A stretch of DNA of 64,000 nt from Eriocheir sinensis (lineage: Eukaryota; Arthropoda; Malacostraca; Decapoda; Varunidae): positions 186,001-250,000 of the forward strand of contig NW_026111665.1 in assembly GCF_024679095.1 (NCBI RefSeq), written 5' to 3'. The position numbers were made by a program, and so were the translations under genes. Shown piece by piece: positions 36,217 to 47,690 of this stretch (the stretch's first letter is position 1; each line of letters opens with the position of its first letter). The notes beneath the pieces were generated by a model. That model was not told the DNA's origin, ran no database searches, and saw only the letters and a program-made list of their open reading frames with translations.

Positions 36217-37217
36217 TCACCGCTAAGTATGTGTTCACTCCTCCCCGATGCTTTTTAAAATGCATAATAAAAGAGGAAAAATAATAATGAGTGAGGCTTA
36301 GCCAGACAAAATTTCTCCACTGTGCAATAAAATACACAAAAGAAAGGAGAAAAGAAAATGAATGATTATACATGAAATCCGTAACCATGTTACTCAAGAA
36401 AAGTATTAAACATCCACACGCCAGAAAAATCAACAACTGAAAAATCTGATAGATTAGATACGGCCCCACACGCCTAAACACGTGAACATAATAATAGTAA
36501 TTTACCTGAAATAATGTTACAAGTGGTGTAATTACTGAAACCGTATCAATGAGTGTCAGCTATAATGTGTTAAAAACCTCGAAGACAGCAACACGATGCC
36601 CCACTACTCAGCACGCTCGCGTCCTTCGCCTCGCCGGTGGCAAGGGCAGGGCTGCAGGGGTGGCAGGGTCTGCCGTCCCCCGTCTGGTAGCGGTGGTGGG
36701 ATGGGCGGCGGGCAGACAATATACGCCCACCAGTCACCCTCAAAGGTCCAAGTTGCCTGGCGAAGATAAGTGCGCACCTACGACGAGTTGTGTCGTAGGA
36801 AGAAACAAATGCCTGGACACCTCCAAGGAAACTTGGCTGTGTGGAGGTGCGAGGCGGGGCGCGCGGACTGTGTGGAGGTGCGGGGTGTGCTCTCGGGTGC
36901 GGCTGTGTGCTGACTCGACTCACTGGGGCAGGAAAAGCCGCGCGCTGATGTCAGCATATGCTTGCTGTGTCCGATACCGTTCACTGCCCCCACACACTGT
37001 CACTGAAGCTACGTTTGAGAGAGAGATATAACAATTCGGAGTAGTTTGTAACCACCCTGTACATCATTTATGTTAATAACTTTTGAGCGTTACTTTTTTT
37101 TTAACATGGTTAACGACGAGGCGGCCACCAGCCACCATGCATTTTATGTTATGTTATATTAGAGATAACACCTATATAACACTTCGGAGAGGTCCGTAAA
37201 CCGCTGTTCACCACTTT

Positions 37218-37845
37218 TGTTAGTAAACTTTTAGGCGTTATTTTTAACGTGGTTAATGTAACGTGTTACGTTTAAGTTTAAGGCGCGAACTGCTGTCTCA
37301 CGTCAGGTCCGGTATATCGTTGCCTGCGTTCTTCAGTTGATTGAAGTGGTTGAGACAACACAATAGCCTTTTAGTTAAGTGATGTGTGGCCGAGCGTTAG
37401 CCGTTATAAGTTCACTTTAGTTCACTTTAGTTCTCTTTAGTTCTCTCTCTCAGGTTAATACAAATACCAAATGTATTTTAACTATATTAACGGTTATATA
37501 CAAGGTTTACAGTTTACGTGAGCGAGACGCACGAAATCAGAGACAGCCACACCGCTGCAGGGCGCGGGGCGGCAGAGCACCGCTCGCCTGCCCGTCACCC
37601 GTCTTCTCCCTCTTCTCCGCGTTGTTCGCCCGTTTTATTTGCTTGTAGTTCGTCCGGAAGGGTGTGGGTTCCGGCTGATGACTGTTGATGAAATTCATCA
37701 TTTGCTGATCCTAGTGTCAGTTCATCACAGCTTCCCACGGCCAAAAGCACGACGTGTTGTTAGACATCCTGTTGTGCGACACCGACCGGGTGTCGCCACA
37801 CGTACAGTCATACATATACATGTACATTATAATATACACATTACA
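37218..37845. repeat. Right LTR of copy 2
   Basis: Starts TGTTAGTAAAC and ends CACATTACA, directly followed by the GGTG duplication. Confidence 0.87.
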
Positions 37846-38032
37846 GGTGCAGTAAGGAGACAGGGTACTGGAGCGTACGCCCGTACCGAAGGTAAACGAG
37901 GATCAAGCCTCTAGCTGTAACCCCTGAAACTACACCTCACCCATCGTGAGTAGTGGGGGAGATTCTGGAGCTGCCCTGTGAAGGCCATCTGGCCTCTTGC
38001 AGTTTCCCTATGTTCTTATGTTCTTATGTTCA
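37846..38032 (+). mobile_element. CR1 3' UTR and tail (continuation of 32,700-33,137)
   Basis: Contains GGTACTGGAGCG and CTGTGAAGGCCATCTGGCCT, and ends in tandem TTCTTATG units (38,010-38,030), the CR1-type 3' tail. Confidence 0.82.
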
Positions 38033-38086
38033 ACAACAACAACAATAATAATAATAGTTATAGGTGTCTGTGGGTGTGGGTGTGTG

Positions 38087-38210
<124 letters not shown>

Positions 38211-38351
38211 TAATTAACTAGATATTGAAGTATGTGAATGAATGATAATTATAATCCCAATCCCTTCTCCCCGTGAGTGAAGTGTGGGATATGTCTTTAT
38301 CCCCGCACCCCTTAGGGAGGTCACTCCCAGTGGTCAGGGTGTGCCGCCCTC

Positions 38352-38353
<2 letters not shown>

Positions 38354-38429
<76 letters not shown>
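38354..38429. repeat. (CT)n microsatellite
   Basis: About 76 nt of CT. Confidence 0.97.
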
Positions 38430-39445
<1,016 letters not shown>

Positions 39446-39449
39446 AGTC

Positions 39450-42331
39450 ATGGCATGTCAAGATCTAAGATCCATGTTCTCTGCTTTGAGAAAACGTCAG
39501 AGTGGAGAGCCACCTGGAAGATAAATTGAACCACAAAAGAGAACTTGCACAGGCACAGATGACTCACCAGGGACATCATTCCAGATTGGGGAGTCCGATG
39601 CAAGCAGTCTAGATGGTGACATCAAGAATTCAAGTGAGGATGACCTATCGGATGAGAAGCCAGTTTCCTAGAACTTGGGACGAGAAGGTGACTAGATTTG
39701 AGCTCTCGTTTGATACCACATTTATCTATGAGCCAAATTGAAAAAAAAATCAATGGATTTCTTCTTACAACTTGCTTTTTTCTTCTTTCACAGAATACCA
39801 TAAGGTCCATAAGCCACCCGGTCCTGATTATATTTTACAGACTCCATCAGATGGCCCAACACAGCCGAAGATTTCATTTCCCATGAAGCAACAGGACTGC
39901 AATCGATCGTTCCGGGCTACGTGGTACCAAACACACCCTTGCTTGGAGTATTCTGAGAGTTCCGATGCTGCTTTCTGCTTTGCCTGTAGGCATTTCCTTG
40001 GCCAAAGTGCTTATGCTGAAGAAACCTTCATCAGTGGGGGATTCTCGAATTGAAAGAAGGCTCAAGGAAAGAAAGGGAAGTTCTCGAAGCATCGTGCGGC
40101 AGACTATCATGTCAAAGCGATGGTTACGTGGTCGTCATTCAAAGCTAGTAAAAAGGTTAGTTATCAGTTAATAATATATGCTAGGGTTATACATAGAGTT
40201 TCTATAAATACCCCTTTAACATTTTGTAAGTTCCAAATTGAGTCTGACATATATACCTATGATATATAACCAGGTTCTAGTAAAGAATTCCTTGCCTCAA
40301 CCTAGAATGTCCTGCTCTTTTCCATGCAGATCGGCTCTGTTCAACAGCTATTGAGTGACCAATACGAAAAAGAGATCCGAGGGAACCGCCACTTCATCAA
40401 GACAGTTGTTGAAATCCTCCTTGTGACGGGTGTGCAAAACCTTGGCCAGTGAGGCCACCGGGAAGACGCATCGGAGAATGTTGGTAATCTAAAACGATTG
40501 CTGTGGTTGGTAAGTGGCCATGATGAAGTTATCAGGAAGCTCCTGGAAGAGGGTCCTCGGAATGCCAAGTATACATGTATAAGTTTAGCAGGTTTGGAGT
40601 TAAAGTCCTTGCTTAACTTGTCTTTTTACTGGTTTTGTGTCTTACACGGAGCGTGAGATGTGAACTCTATCGAGACGAAATGATGACTACTCTCGGCAGC
40701 CGCACAAGCTATGTGCGTCATCTTTCGTTCATGAGGTTGCCTAGTCACAAAAGGATTTATACAGATAGAGGGAGAAGAAGTGGAAACGGATAGATATTTA
40801 GGATTAATATTTACATGTTTACACATGTCCTGAGATCCAGAATGAGATGTTAGCAACCCTTGCCCAAATGGTCCGGGAAGAGATCCTGACAGAGATGTCA
40901 GAGGCCGAGCAATTCTCCATTTTGGTTGATGAGACCAAAGACATTCGGAAAACGGAGCAATTGTCACTAGTCGGGAGGTACTATCACGGAGAGTTTCTTG
41001 AGCTTCAAGGACACAGATGGTATGGATGCTGCCTCTATAAGTGATACCATCATTGAACTGCTGAGCGGGTTTGGCCTCGGCTATAGGCTGATTCTAGTTG
41101 GTCAAGGTTATGATGGGGCAGCAGTGATGAATGGAGCCTTGTCTGGTGTGGCGAAGCGAATTCAAGATGTTGCCTCTTCAGCAGTCTATGTACATTGCTA
41201 CGCACATAGACTGAATCTTGTTATTGTAGATTCCTGCAAGTTTGTCAAGGAAGCGGGTCATTTTTTGCCCTAGTTCAATAGCTTTATGTTTATATGTCAG
41301 GCTCATATGTCCACCTGAAGTGGCTGAGCATACAGAGAGAGAGAGATGTTCCCGGGAGAGCAAGTCATGGAACTCAAAGGACTGAGCGACACAAAATGGG
41401 CTTGCAGGGCTGATGCCTGTCACGTGATGCAGACTGAGCGAAGAAGGCCATGGAGAACGCGCAGTGGAAGCCAGAGGTATCCTTGCCCAGTTGGATGAGC
41501 ATTTTGTTGCGAGGCTGGTCCTAATGACAGAGTTGTTACAGAAAACAAAGTCACTTTCCACCATGCTCCAGCGAGAAGACCAGGACCTGTCTGAAGCAAG
41601 TAACTTGGCAGCAGTCGTCATTCAGCAGTTACAAGACATACGGGCCAATGAGGAGGGTCTTGATGACATTTGGAATACCGTGAATCAGGTCGTCAAGAAC
41701 TCCAAGGATGACATCAAAGTGATCACACCCTCAAGACCAAGGCGAGGCGTATGGGTGAGTACCATGTGCTAGAGACCACTGGTCAACGGGAGTGCATAAC
41801 CCCTAAAGTCGACTTCAAAGTCAACTTCATGTTTCCGGTGATTGACAGGATACTCCAGGAACTAAAGAGAAGATTCAGTGAAACAAATCAACTCCGACGA
41901 GCAAGAGCTTCCTGGATCTAGACAGCCTCAAAGTTCTCCAGGAGACGTACGGGATCAACCAGCAGGACCCGAAGCATGAAGTCCATCAGGTAAAGAGACT
42001 CATTGAAAGGAAATTTGGGAAGGGTGAGAAGGTACCGACGAGCAAGCAAGGTCTAGTAATTTTCCTGGAGCAGTACCGAGATGCCTTTTTTTAGCTATAT
42101 CGACTCACAAAGATTGCTGCTGCAATCCCAGTGACGTCCGCCCCATGCCAAAGGAATTTCTCAGCAATGAAGCTCATCAAGACGTTTCTGCGAAACTCCA
42201 TGGGTCATGGTCGTTTTAGTGATCTCGGCATGCTGTCCATAGAGAGGATGAGGGTAGAAGGTCTCAACATGGAGAAGTTTGCGGATAAGTTTGCTTCTGC
42301 TCACAATAACAGGATAATTAAATTGGTCTAG
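39450..42331 (+). pseudogene. hAT-superfamily transposase (TTF zinc finger, DUF4371, C-terminal dimerisation), decayed
   Basis: The plus-strand blocks follow the order of ZMYM1-like hAT transposases. MACQDLRSMFSALRKRQSGE at 39,450 is a possible start. The TTF-type finger lies at 39,790-40,155 (FRATWYQTHPCLEYS, DAAFCFACRHFLG, FISGGFSNWKKAQG). The DUF4371/catalytic region lies at 40,331-41,270 (NRHFIKTVVEILLVTGVQ, FSILVDETKDIRKTEQLSL, LVGQGYDGAAVMNGALSG, VYVHCYAHRLNLVI). The hAT dimerisation tail is at 42,130-42,331 (CQRNFSAMKLIKTFLRNSMG). A GT...AG gap (40,157-40,330) between the finger and the next domain looks like an intron. Stops and shifts at several places (40,451, 41,000-41,030, 41,280-41,460, 41,770-42,120) show it is dead. 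Such enzymes cut and paste DNA with 8-bp duplications; I did not find the ends. Confidence 0.8.
40577..40832. mobile_element. Possible insertion inside the hAT gene
   Basis: The hAT reading stops at NAKYTC (40,576) and resumes at EIQNEMLATLA (about 40,834). The intervening 255 bp are flanked by ACATGT on both sides (about 40,571 and 40,825), which suggests a small inserted element; it could instead be an intron. Confidence 0.4.
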
Positions 42332-42387
42332 GTCCTGTTCTGATGTGTCAGACCAAGATAATAAAATAATTGATTTGTATGCATTGA

Positions 42388-42878
42388 TTTTTTTTTATTT
42401 TTACGTCGCGGCCTATTGCGCCGGTAGGCTTCTTCCCTGTGGGACCTGATGATCGTCCCAAGGCTTCTTCCCGGTGGGGCCTGATGGTCGGCCCAAGGCT
42501 TCATCCCGGTGGGGCCTGATGGTCGACCCAAGGCTTCTTCCCGGTGAAGCCTGATGGTCGGCCCAAGGTTTCTTCCCGGTGGGGCCTGATGGTCTGCCCA
42601 AGGCTTCTTCCCGGTGGGGCCTGATGGTCGGTCCAGCCCGTTCTGGCGCAGGCGAGTGTTTATAGTGGCGCCATCTTGCATTGGCACATGCTGCCCTGCC
42701 GGAGCTCATCTTTAATCCTAGAATCTAGAGTCCGGGTTGATAGGTGGTCTTCTGGACAGCATGTGGGTAGTTTTAAGCCACTCGGCGGCGGCTGAAAAAT
42801 CCCAGCTTGGTGGCACCGGGCGGGCGCGTCCTGCTGAACGCGGCGCCGTCACTCTGTCGACTCAGCCACCGCCTCCCC
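42388..42878 (-). mobile_element. tRNA-derived SINE (copy S4) with an expanded internal 35-bp repeat
   Basis: Member of the S1 family on the minus strand: tail at 42,388-42,402, GAGTCCGGGTTGATAGG core, and A box GTGGCTGAGTCGACAG at about 42,850-42,870. The B-box region is shortened (GGGCGGGCGCGTCC). The internal repeat GGCTTCTTCCCGGTGGGGCC is present six times (see next entry) versus one or two in the other copies. Confidence 0.85.
42427..42636. repeat. 35-bp VNTR inside SINE S4
   Basis: Six tandem units of 35 bp starting near 42,427, 42,462, 42,497, 42,532, 42,567 and 42,602, differing at a few sites each. Confidence 0.9.
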
Positions 42879-42909
42879 ATATTATTTGGTTTATAATGTT
42901 TTACGCCAC

Positions 42910-43043
42910 TTAACCATCCTTTTATGCATGTTATGTTGCTCAAAATTTCATAAATTTTCGTCACTTTCCACACATATTTAACCATCCTTTTATGCATGTT
43001 ATGTTGCTCAAAATTTCATAAATTTTCCTCACTGTCCATACTT
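42910..43043. repeat. Tandem duplication, 68-bp unit
   Basis: TTAACCATCCTTTTATGCAT starts at 42,910 and again at 42,978, with nearly identical continuation through AATTTCATAAATTTTC. Confidence 0.92.
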
Positions 43044-43715
43044 TGCAAGTATAAGGATATTGTTATTGTTTGTGTATAATTTGGAGGGAGGGGGGTCAAC
43101 AGTTCTATTTTTTTGTGGCAAAATGATAATCATAAACATTGCTCAATTATTTTTATTAAAAGCACTATAACTAAAATTGCTTGATAAATTAAAGTTTTCA
43201 TGAGATTCAGTAGGAATGTATTTATTACCCCCAAAACACACACTTCTCACAGCTCCTTGGAATATTTTTTTTCCACCATAATTGTGCATCTTGATGGTTG
43301 CTATCGAGCCTAGCAGTGCCATACTGCCATTTCCGGCAATCTGGGAAGTATTACAATCTAATTATCTAAAATTACCTTTGTACGCTCTGCGCCAACCGAT
43401 GGTGACGCTATGCTTAGGTAGTTAACTCGCGCCCCCCAAAAAAAGGCACCCGCCCCCCAGCGTCCCCCATGGGAAAAATCCGACCTACACCACTGAAGTA
43501 CCTGGATGCATTTTTAATGATGCCAGAAGGCAATGAGCATTTGTTACACTGCCCGCTTAGAGCCTTGAGTCTCTAAACCTTATTCAGTAATCTTGTATTT
43601 CTTGTTTTGAACTTGTGAATCAGTTTGTACATCTTCCTTCTTGGTGAAGATGCCTTTTTTTTCAGAGGAACAACTTTTTCCTGCAAATTGATTCTAAACA
43701 AATATATTGTCAGGT
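43044..43715. other. No gene seen
   Basis: AT-rich sequence with only short frames. No repeat that I can link to the other families. Confidence 0.5.
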
Positions 43716-43719
43716 ATGT

Positions 43720-44560
43720 ACAACGATAAAGAGAGAAAGTAATTAAAGGAATTGCAAGATAAAGCTAAGGCAAGGAATGAAGAAGAGAAGATAAGTTAAA
43801 TATTTTTGGGTGTGGGATAGTGTAACATGAAAATCAGAGAGTGGTTTATAAGACAACATGAAGACATATCAAAGGTGCATAAAAGAACATTAGCATTAAA
43901 TAAATCAGGAGGAAATGTGAGAACAGGGTAAAGAAATGCATCGAGGAACCTAAATCATTCTACGAATTTGTGAATGAGAGCAAAAGACCGTACATCAAGA
44001 TAAAGAGTAGGAAATTTAATATATGTGAAGGGAGGAAATGTGTGAGGTAATGAATGATAGATAACAGACAGTGCAATATTCATAATATAGGAAGATACTG
44101 CCCTGAAAGAAAATCAAATGATATCAGTAAGGCAGTTTGGATTCAGGGGAGGTTATTCATATGTTATGGACTAAATAAGTTTTTGCAGCAGAGTGGTGGA
44201 TATTATACAAGAGAAGGGAGGGTGGGTGGACCGTTTTTTATTTTTATTTATACCGTTACATTAAAAAAAAAATACTTTGAAAACTGGGAATTTTTGGCTG
44301 GGTGCATCATACATTACTGAAGAGGATGGAGAGCTATATAACAAGAAGGCAGATGAGGACAGTTATATGTAGGATAAGATATCTTCATGGAGGAATGTGA
44401 CAAGTGGACATGTTTGTGAACGATGACGAAGTAATGAAGTAAATTTGGAATGTTGACTGCTACCTCCAAAAAAAAAAGTAAACATAGAGAAAGGACAACA
44501 GGAACTTAGCTCAAGTCATCTATCCTGCAGCTAGATAGTTATATGTTTCTACATAATTAT
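43720..44560 (+). mobile_element. Highly decayed LINE RT remnant
   Basis: Reading through stops gives EEPKSFYEFVNESKRPYIKI (43,950), an RT N-terminal motif, then KFLQQSGGYYTREGRVGG (44,180) and ENWEFLAG near 44,280, resembling the L.FYS.V...EREGW...KL segment of a LINE RT. No catalytic box remains. Confidence 0.45.
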
Positions 44561-44748
44561 ACTATATGTTACCTTTTACTTTACGGATTTACTCTTTTGT
44601 GTTTGCAAATGAACTGATGGTGGCAGTGGTACTTGACTCAGAGTCAAAGGATTCAAGGTGGCCTTCATTGTCTTCAATGGCTTCTGCATTTTCTTTAAAG
44701 GATTTAATTTTAAAATAACTATGTTAACTTTGTAGGTAAAAATATCCT

Positions 44749-45187
44749 TTAACCCGGCAGCTTCGGCGGACCCCGTTTGGGGCTCCCGCGAGTCGACCCG
44801 CTGAAACAGCATACCCCGTTTGGGGCTCGATTCAAAACCCTTAATACAAGCTAATTGTAGGCGGTGGCGGCATAGGGCAACCCACCATGCATGCTCTGGG
44901 TCATTGTGGTAGGTGAGTGATCTTGAGGTGGGCTTATTTGTCATAAGTGGTGCTGTAAGTTCATGGCAGACTGAATTAGCTGGGCGTCACAAGACTTTAT
45001 TTTGTAACAAACACCACCAACAAATAATGGAGTTTGAGTAAAAGTAAATATTTATAACGGCTTTATGGTTATGAGAGGAGTAATCTGATATACGTTCCAT
45101 GCTCTTTTCTTAGTCTCAAAATGCAGTGTAATGTTGACGTTTCTCGGCCACTTCTCGGCTTTCCCGTAGCCGAGGCCCATGGGTTAA
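44749..45187. mobile_element. piggyBac-like miniature element (candidate)
   Basis: TTAA at 44,749-44,752 is followed by CCCGGCAGCTTCGGC. At the other end, GCCGAGGCCCATGGG is followed by TTAA at 45,184-45,187. TTAA target duplication with CCC...GGG ends is the signature of piggyBac elements. The inverted ends match only in part (CCC plus CTTCGGC against CCTCGGC). Two copies of the palindrome CCCCGTTTGGGG lie at 44,771 and 44,815. No transposase: 431 bp, non-autonomous. Confidence 0.5.
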
Positions 45188-45189
45188 GA

Positions 45190-45790
45190 CAGTATTTGTA
45201 TAATATTCATGTGGAATAATCACAAATAATTATGCATACACAGTTATTTAGTGCTTGACAACCTGTGAATCATAATCACTATGTGTGATTATATGGCTCT
45301 CCCAAAACACTGTCATGCATAATGTTAGTCCTTGAAATTATTTCACATCAATTATGTACCTATACCATCAATTTCCACATACAAATCTAATACTAAGAAC
45401 ACTGACATTTTCATAATACACATACCCTATACATCTATATTTGACTGGCTCTGGTCTCTCATCTGGTTTTCTGCAGTACTTTGAAATTCTGTATGCAGGA
45501 TACCTGTTAAATAGTATGCAATGAAGTATAACATTAGTAGAACATAGTTAATGTGTAGCAATAAGTTGCATTTAACATGTATTAATATAGTAAGTTTGAA
45601 AAAAAATGTTAATATTCAGTATATATACAGTAATCATTCTTGCTTAGTTCATACAGCACACATAGGATTATGCTACTTGTGAGAAACCAAAGTTGACATC
45701 AGCTTCAAAATTCTCATCAATATTGATAGATGCACCCTGGTCAGGAACATAGTCATGACTTTGCACGGTTCTTTCTCTACCTGAAAGATA
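45190..45790. other. No gene seen
   Basis: AT-rich, no coding or repeat structure recognised. Confidence 0.5.
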
Positions 45791-45792
45791 GG

Positions 45793-45961
45793 TTAATTTC
45801 GAGAGGAGAGGTGTCCTGATACCCTCCTCTTGAAAGAGTTCAAGTCGTAGGCAGGAGGAAATACATATGAAGGAAGATTGCTCCAGGGTTTACCAGCGTG
45901 AGGGAGGAAAGAGTGAAGGTGCTGGTTAACTCTTGCGTAAGGGATTTGGACAGTAAAGGGA
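45793..45961 (-). mobile_element. LINE-A C-terminus (3' continuation of 47,691-50,279)
   Basis: The minus strand encodes YPFTVQIPYARVNQHLHSFL, then PSYVFPPAYDLNSFKRRVSG before a stop. These are exactly the residues missing after RLFTQ at the 3' break of the LINE-A copy above 47,690, so the two pieces are one copy split by the CR1-like insert. Confidence 0.8.
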
Positions 45962-47690
45962 TACCTAGGAATACATAGGAAGAACAGACACCAGAAGACC
46001 TGTCGGTCTATGCGAGGGTGTCTGTTTACTACCGCTACTACTAGTAATCTACGTGTGGTAGGACAGGATAGAATAGATGAAGGCTCCTCCCTACCCACCT
46101 CTCCCTCCGGCAACGTGCCGGCAGGAAACAGTTAAAAGAGAACACCACGTGCCTTTAAGGAAGAAAGGGACATGAAAATTTTACAGTAAAGAGAAAAATA
46201 GGAGGAAATTACTACTCTTAACTTACGCTACTGGTGACCTAAGCTGTGGGGGAAACTAATGTCTTCAGGTTTTACTCGTGCTGCAGGCTGCCTGAGACAA
46301 GCGAAAAAGGGTCAGTAAACAGTGTATGTAGTTGTCATAAAAATATAAAATAAAATAAATAAATAAATAAAAGCTAGTATTAAATTGGACTGCTCACGAT
46401 GAGGTAAGATGCAGTTTCAGGGGTTACCGGTAGAGGCTTGATCCTCGTTTACCTTCGGTACAGGGGTACGCTCCAGTATCCTCTTAACCTTACTGTTCCC
46501 ACACCTCACTGCCTGAAACATATGAAAAAGGGTCAGTAAAATCTTACATCCCTGAAATACTTATCAAATGAAGACTTGAAGCTATTGCTTCAATGCTCTT
46601 CAATAGCGGTGGGAGTCTATTCCAGTGGTCGACGACTCTATTATTGAAATAACTTCTGCGCGCCAATGTGTTACATCGGTTTCCCTTTAACTTCATACCG
46701 TTGATGCGTGTTATTGTGTTGGTGCATCTCTGAAATAGACTATCTGGGTTAATGTTTTCGAATCTATGGATTTTGAACACTTCAATTAAGTCCCCTCCTA
46801 CTCTTCGCTTCTTTAAAGAAAACATATCTATTAAGCGCTCGTCATACGTCAAGTTACGGAGCGCTGGAATTTATTTGGTTGCTCGTCGCTGTATCCTTTC
46901 TAGCAAAACTTGATCTTTTATATAATTCGGTGACCAGAACTGAACGGCGTATTCTAGGTGTGGTCTTACAAATGCTACATAACTACAAGCTGTTCTCTGT
47001 CGGTGAGCCAGTCATGAATCCACGCACATAGATGGTCACTAATACCGTGGGAACGCAGTTTTGAAATAAGCCTAACGTGGGGAACTTTATCAAACGCTTT
47101 CTGAAAGTCTAGGTAAATTACAACATATGGAACTCGGGCGTCCCAAATTGAATGAACGTCGTTGAAAAAAGTTAATAAGTTGGTAAGGCAAGATCGATTA
47201 CTACGAAATCCATGCTGATTATCAGTTATCAAATCATTTGTTTTTAGGAAAGTGATCATTTTATCCCTGAATATTTTTTCGAATAATTTAATTAGGACAG
47301 ACGTAAGGCTGATAAGACGACAATTACTGGCTTGTTTTTATCTCCTTTTTTTTAAATATCGGGGTAACATTGGCCTTTTTCCACTCTAGAGGCAGACTAG
47401 CCTGTGCTAATGACTTGTTGAACATTAACGTTATGGGTAGTTCTAGTTGTTGACTACATTCTCTTAGCACGCGAGGAGATAAATTGTCGGGGCCCGAAAA
47501 TTTATTTGAATCTATTTTTTGCAGGTACGCACGCACTTCACTGATATCGATTTCGGTCAACGCAAGCCTATGTTCTTCAGGGTCTTGAAAAATAGTCCTC
47601 AGGGCTTGGATCGATGTCATGTTCTCTTTTGTGATTACGCTACTAAAGGTTGAATTTAGGACCCACGCCATGCTTTTATCTTGAGTAAAA
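45962..47690 (-). mobile_element. CR1-like LINE nested in LINE-A, lacking its catalytic core
   Basis: On the minus strand, RT fingers (47,660-47,320: SGPDNLSPRVLREC, EWKKANVTPIFKKK) are followed by DNQHGFRSNRSCLTNLLTFF and YLDFQKAFDKVPHVRLISKL (47,100). The sequence then jumps at about 46,975 from DREQLVV directly to [14 protein letters not shown], so the GVPQGS and FADD boxes are deleted. The C-terminus (46,852-46,544) has KKRRVGGDLIEVFKIHRFEN and NRVVDHWNRLPP. The 3' UTR near 46,400-46,520 is homologous to that of the CR1 hit by LTR copy 2 but without the LTR insertion. The end near 45,965 has AATACATAGGAAGAACAG, a degenerate CR1 tail. Confidence 0.8.

Larger units (their letters stand above)
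33134..37849. mobile_element. Non-autonomous LTR retrotransposon, copy 2 (younger)
   Basis: Complete element 33,138-37,845 with LTRs 33,138-33,762 (625 bp) and 37,218-37,845 (628 bp). It is flanked by GGTG on both sides (33,134-33,137 and 37,846-37,849). Removing it restores the CR1 3' UTR (GTGGGTG-CAGTAAGG), which matches a related, empty 3' UTR in the minus-strand CR1-like copy near 46,500. The interior (33,763-37,217) parallels copy 1 block by block, including the broken minus-strand frames near 35,522-36,216. The LTRs are very similar except for their first about 45 bp, so this insertion is younger than copy 1. No pol domains are visible. Confidence 0.88.

Noticed and set aside
42427..42636. 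CRISPR-like regularly spaced repeats
   Set aside because: Units are contiguous with no spacers, lie inside a SINE, and the genome is eukaryotic.
44576..44944. 122-codon minus-strand frame
   Set aside because: Spans the border of the piggyBac-like element; no domain and no homologous frame elsewhere in the window.
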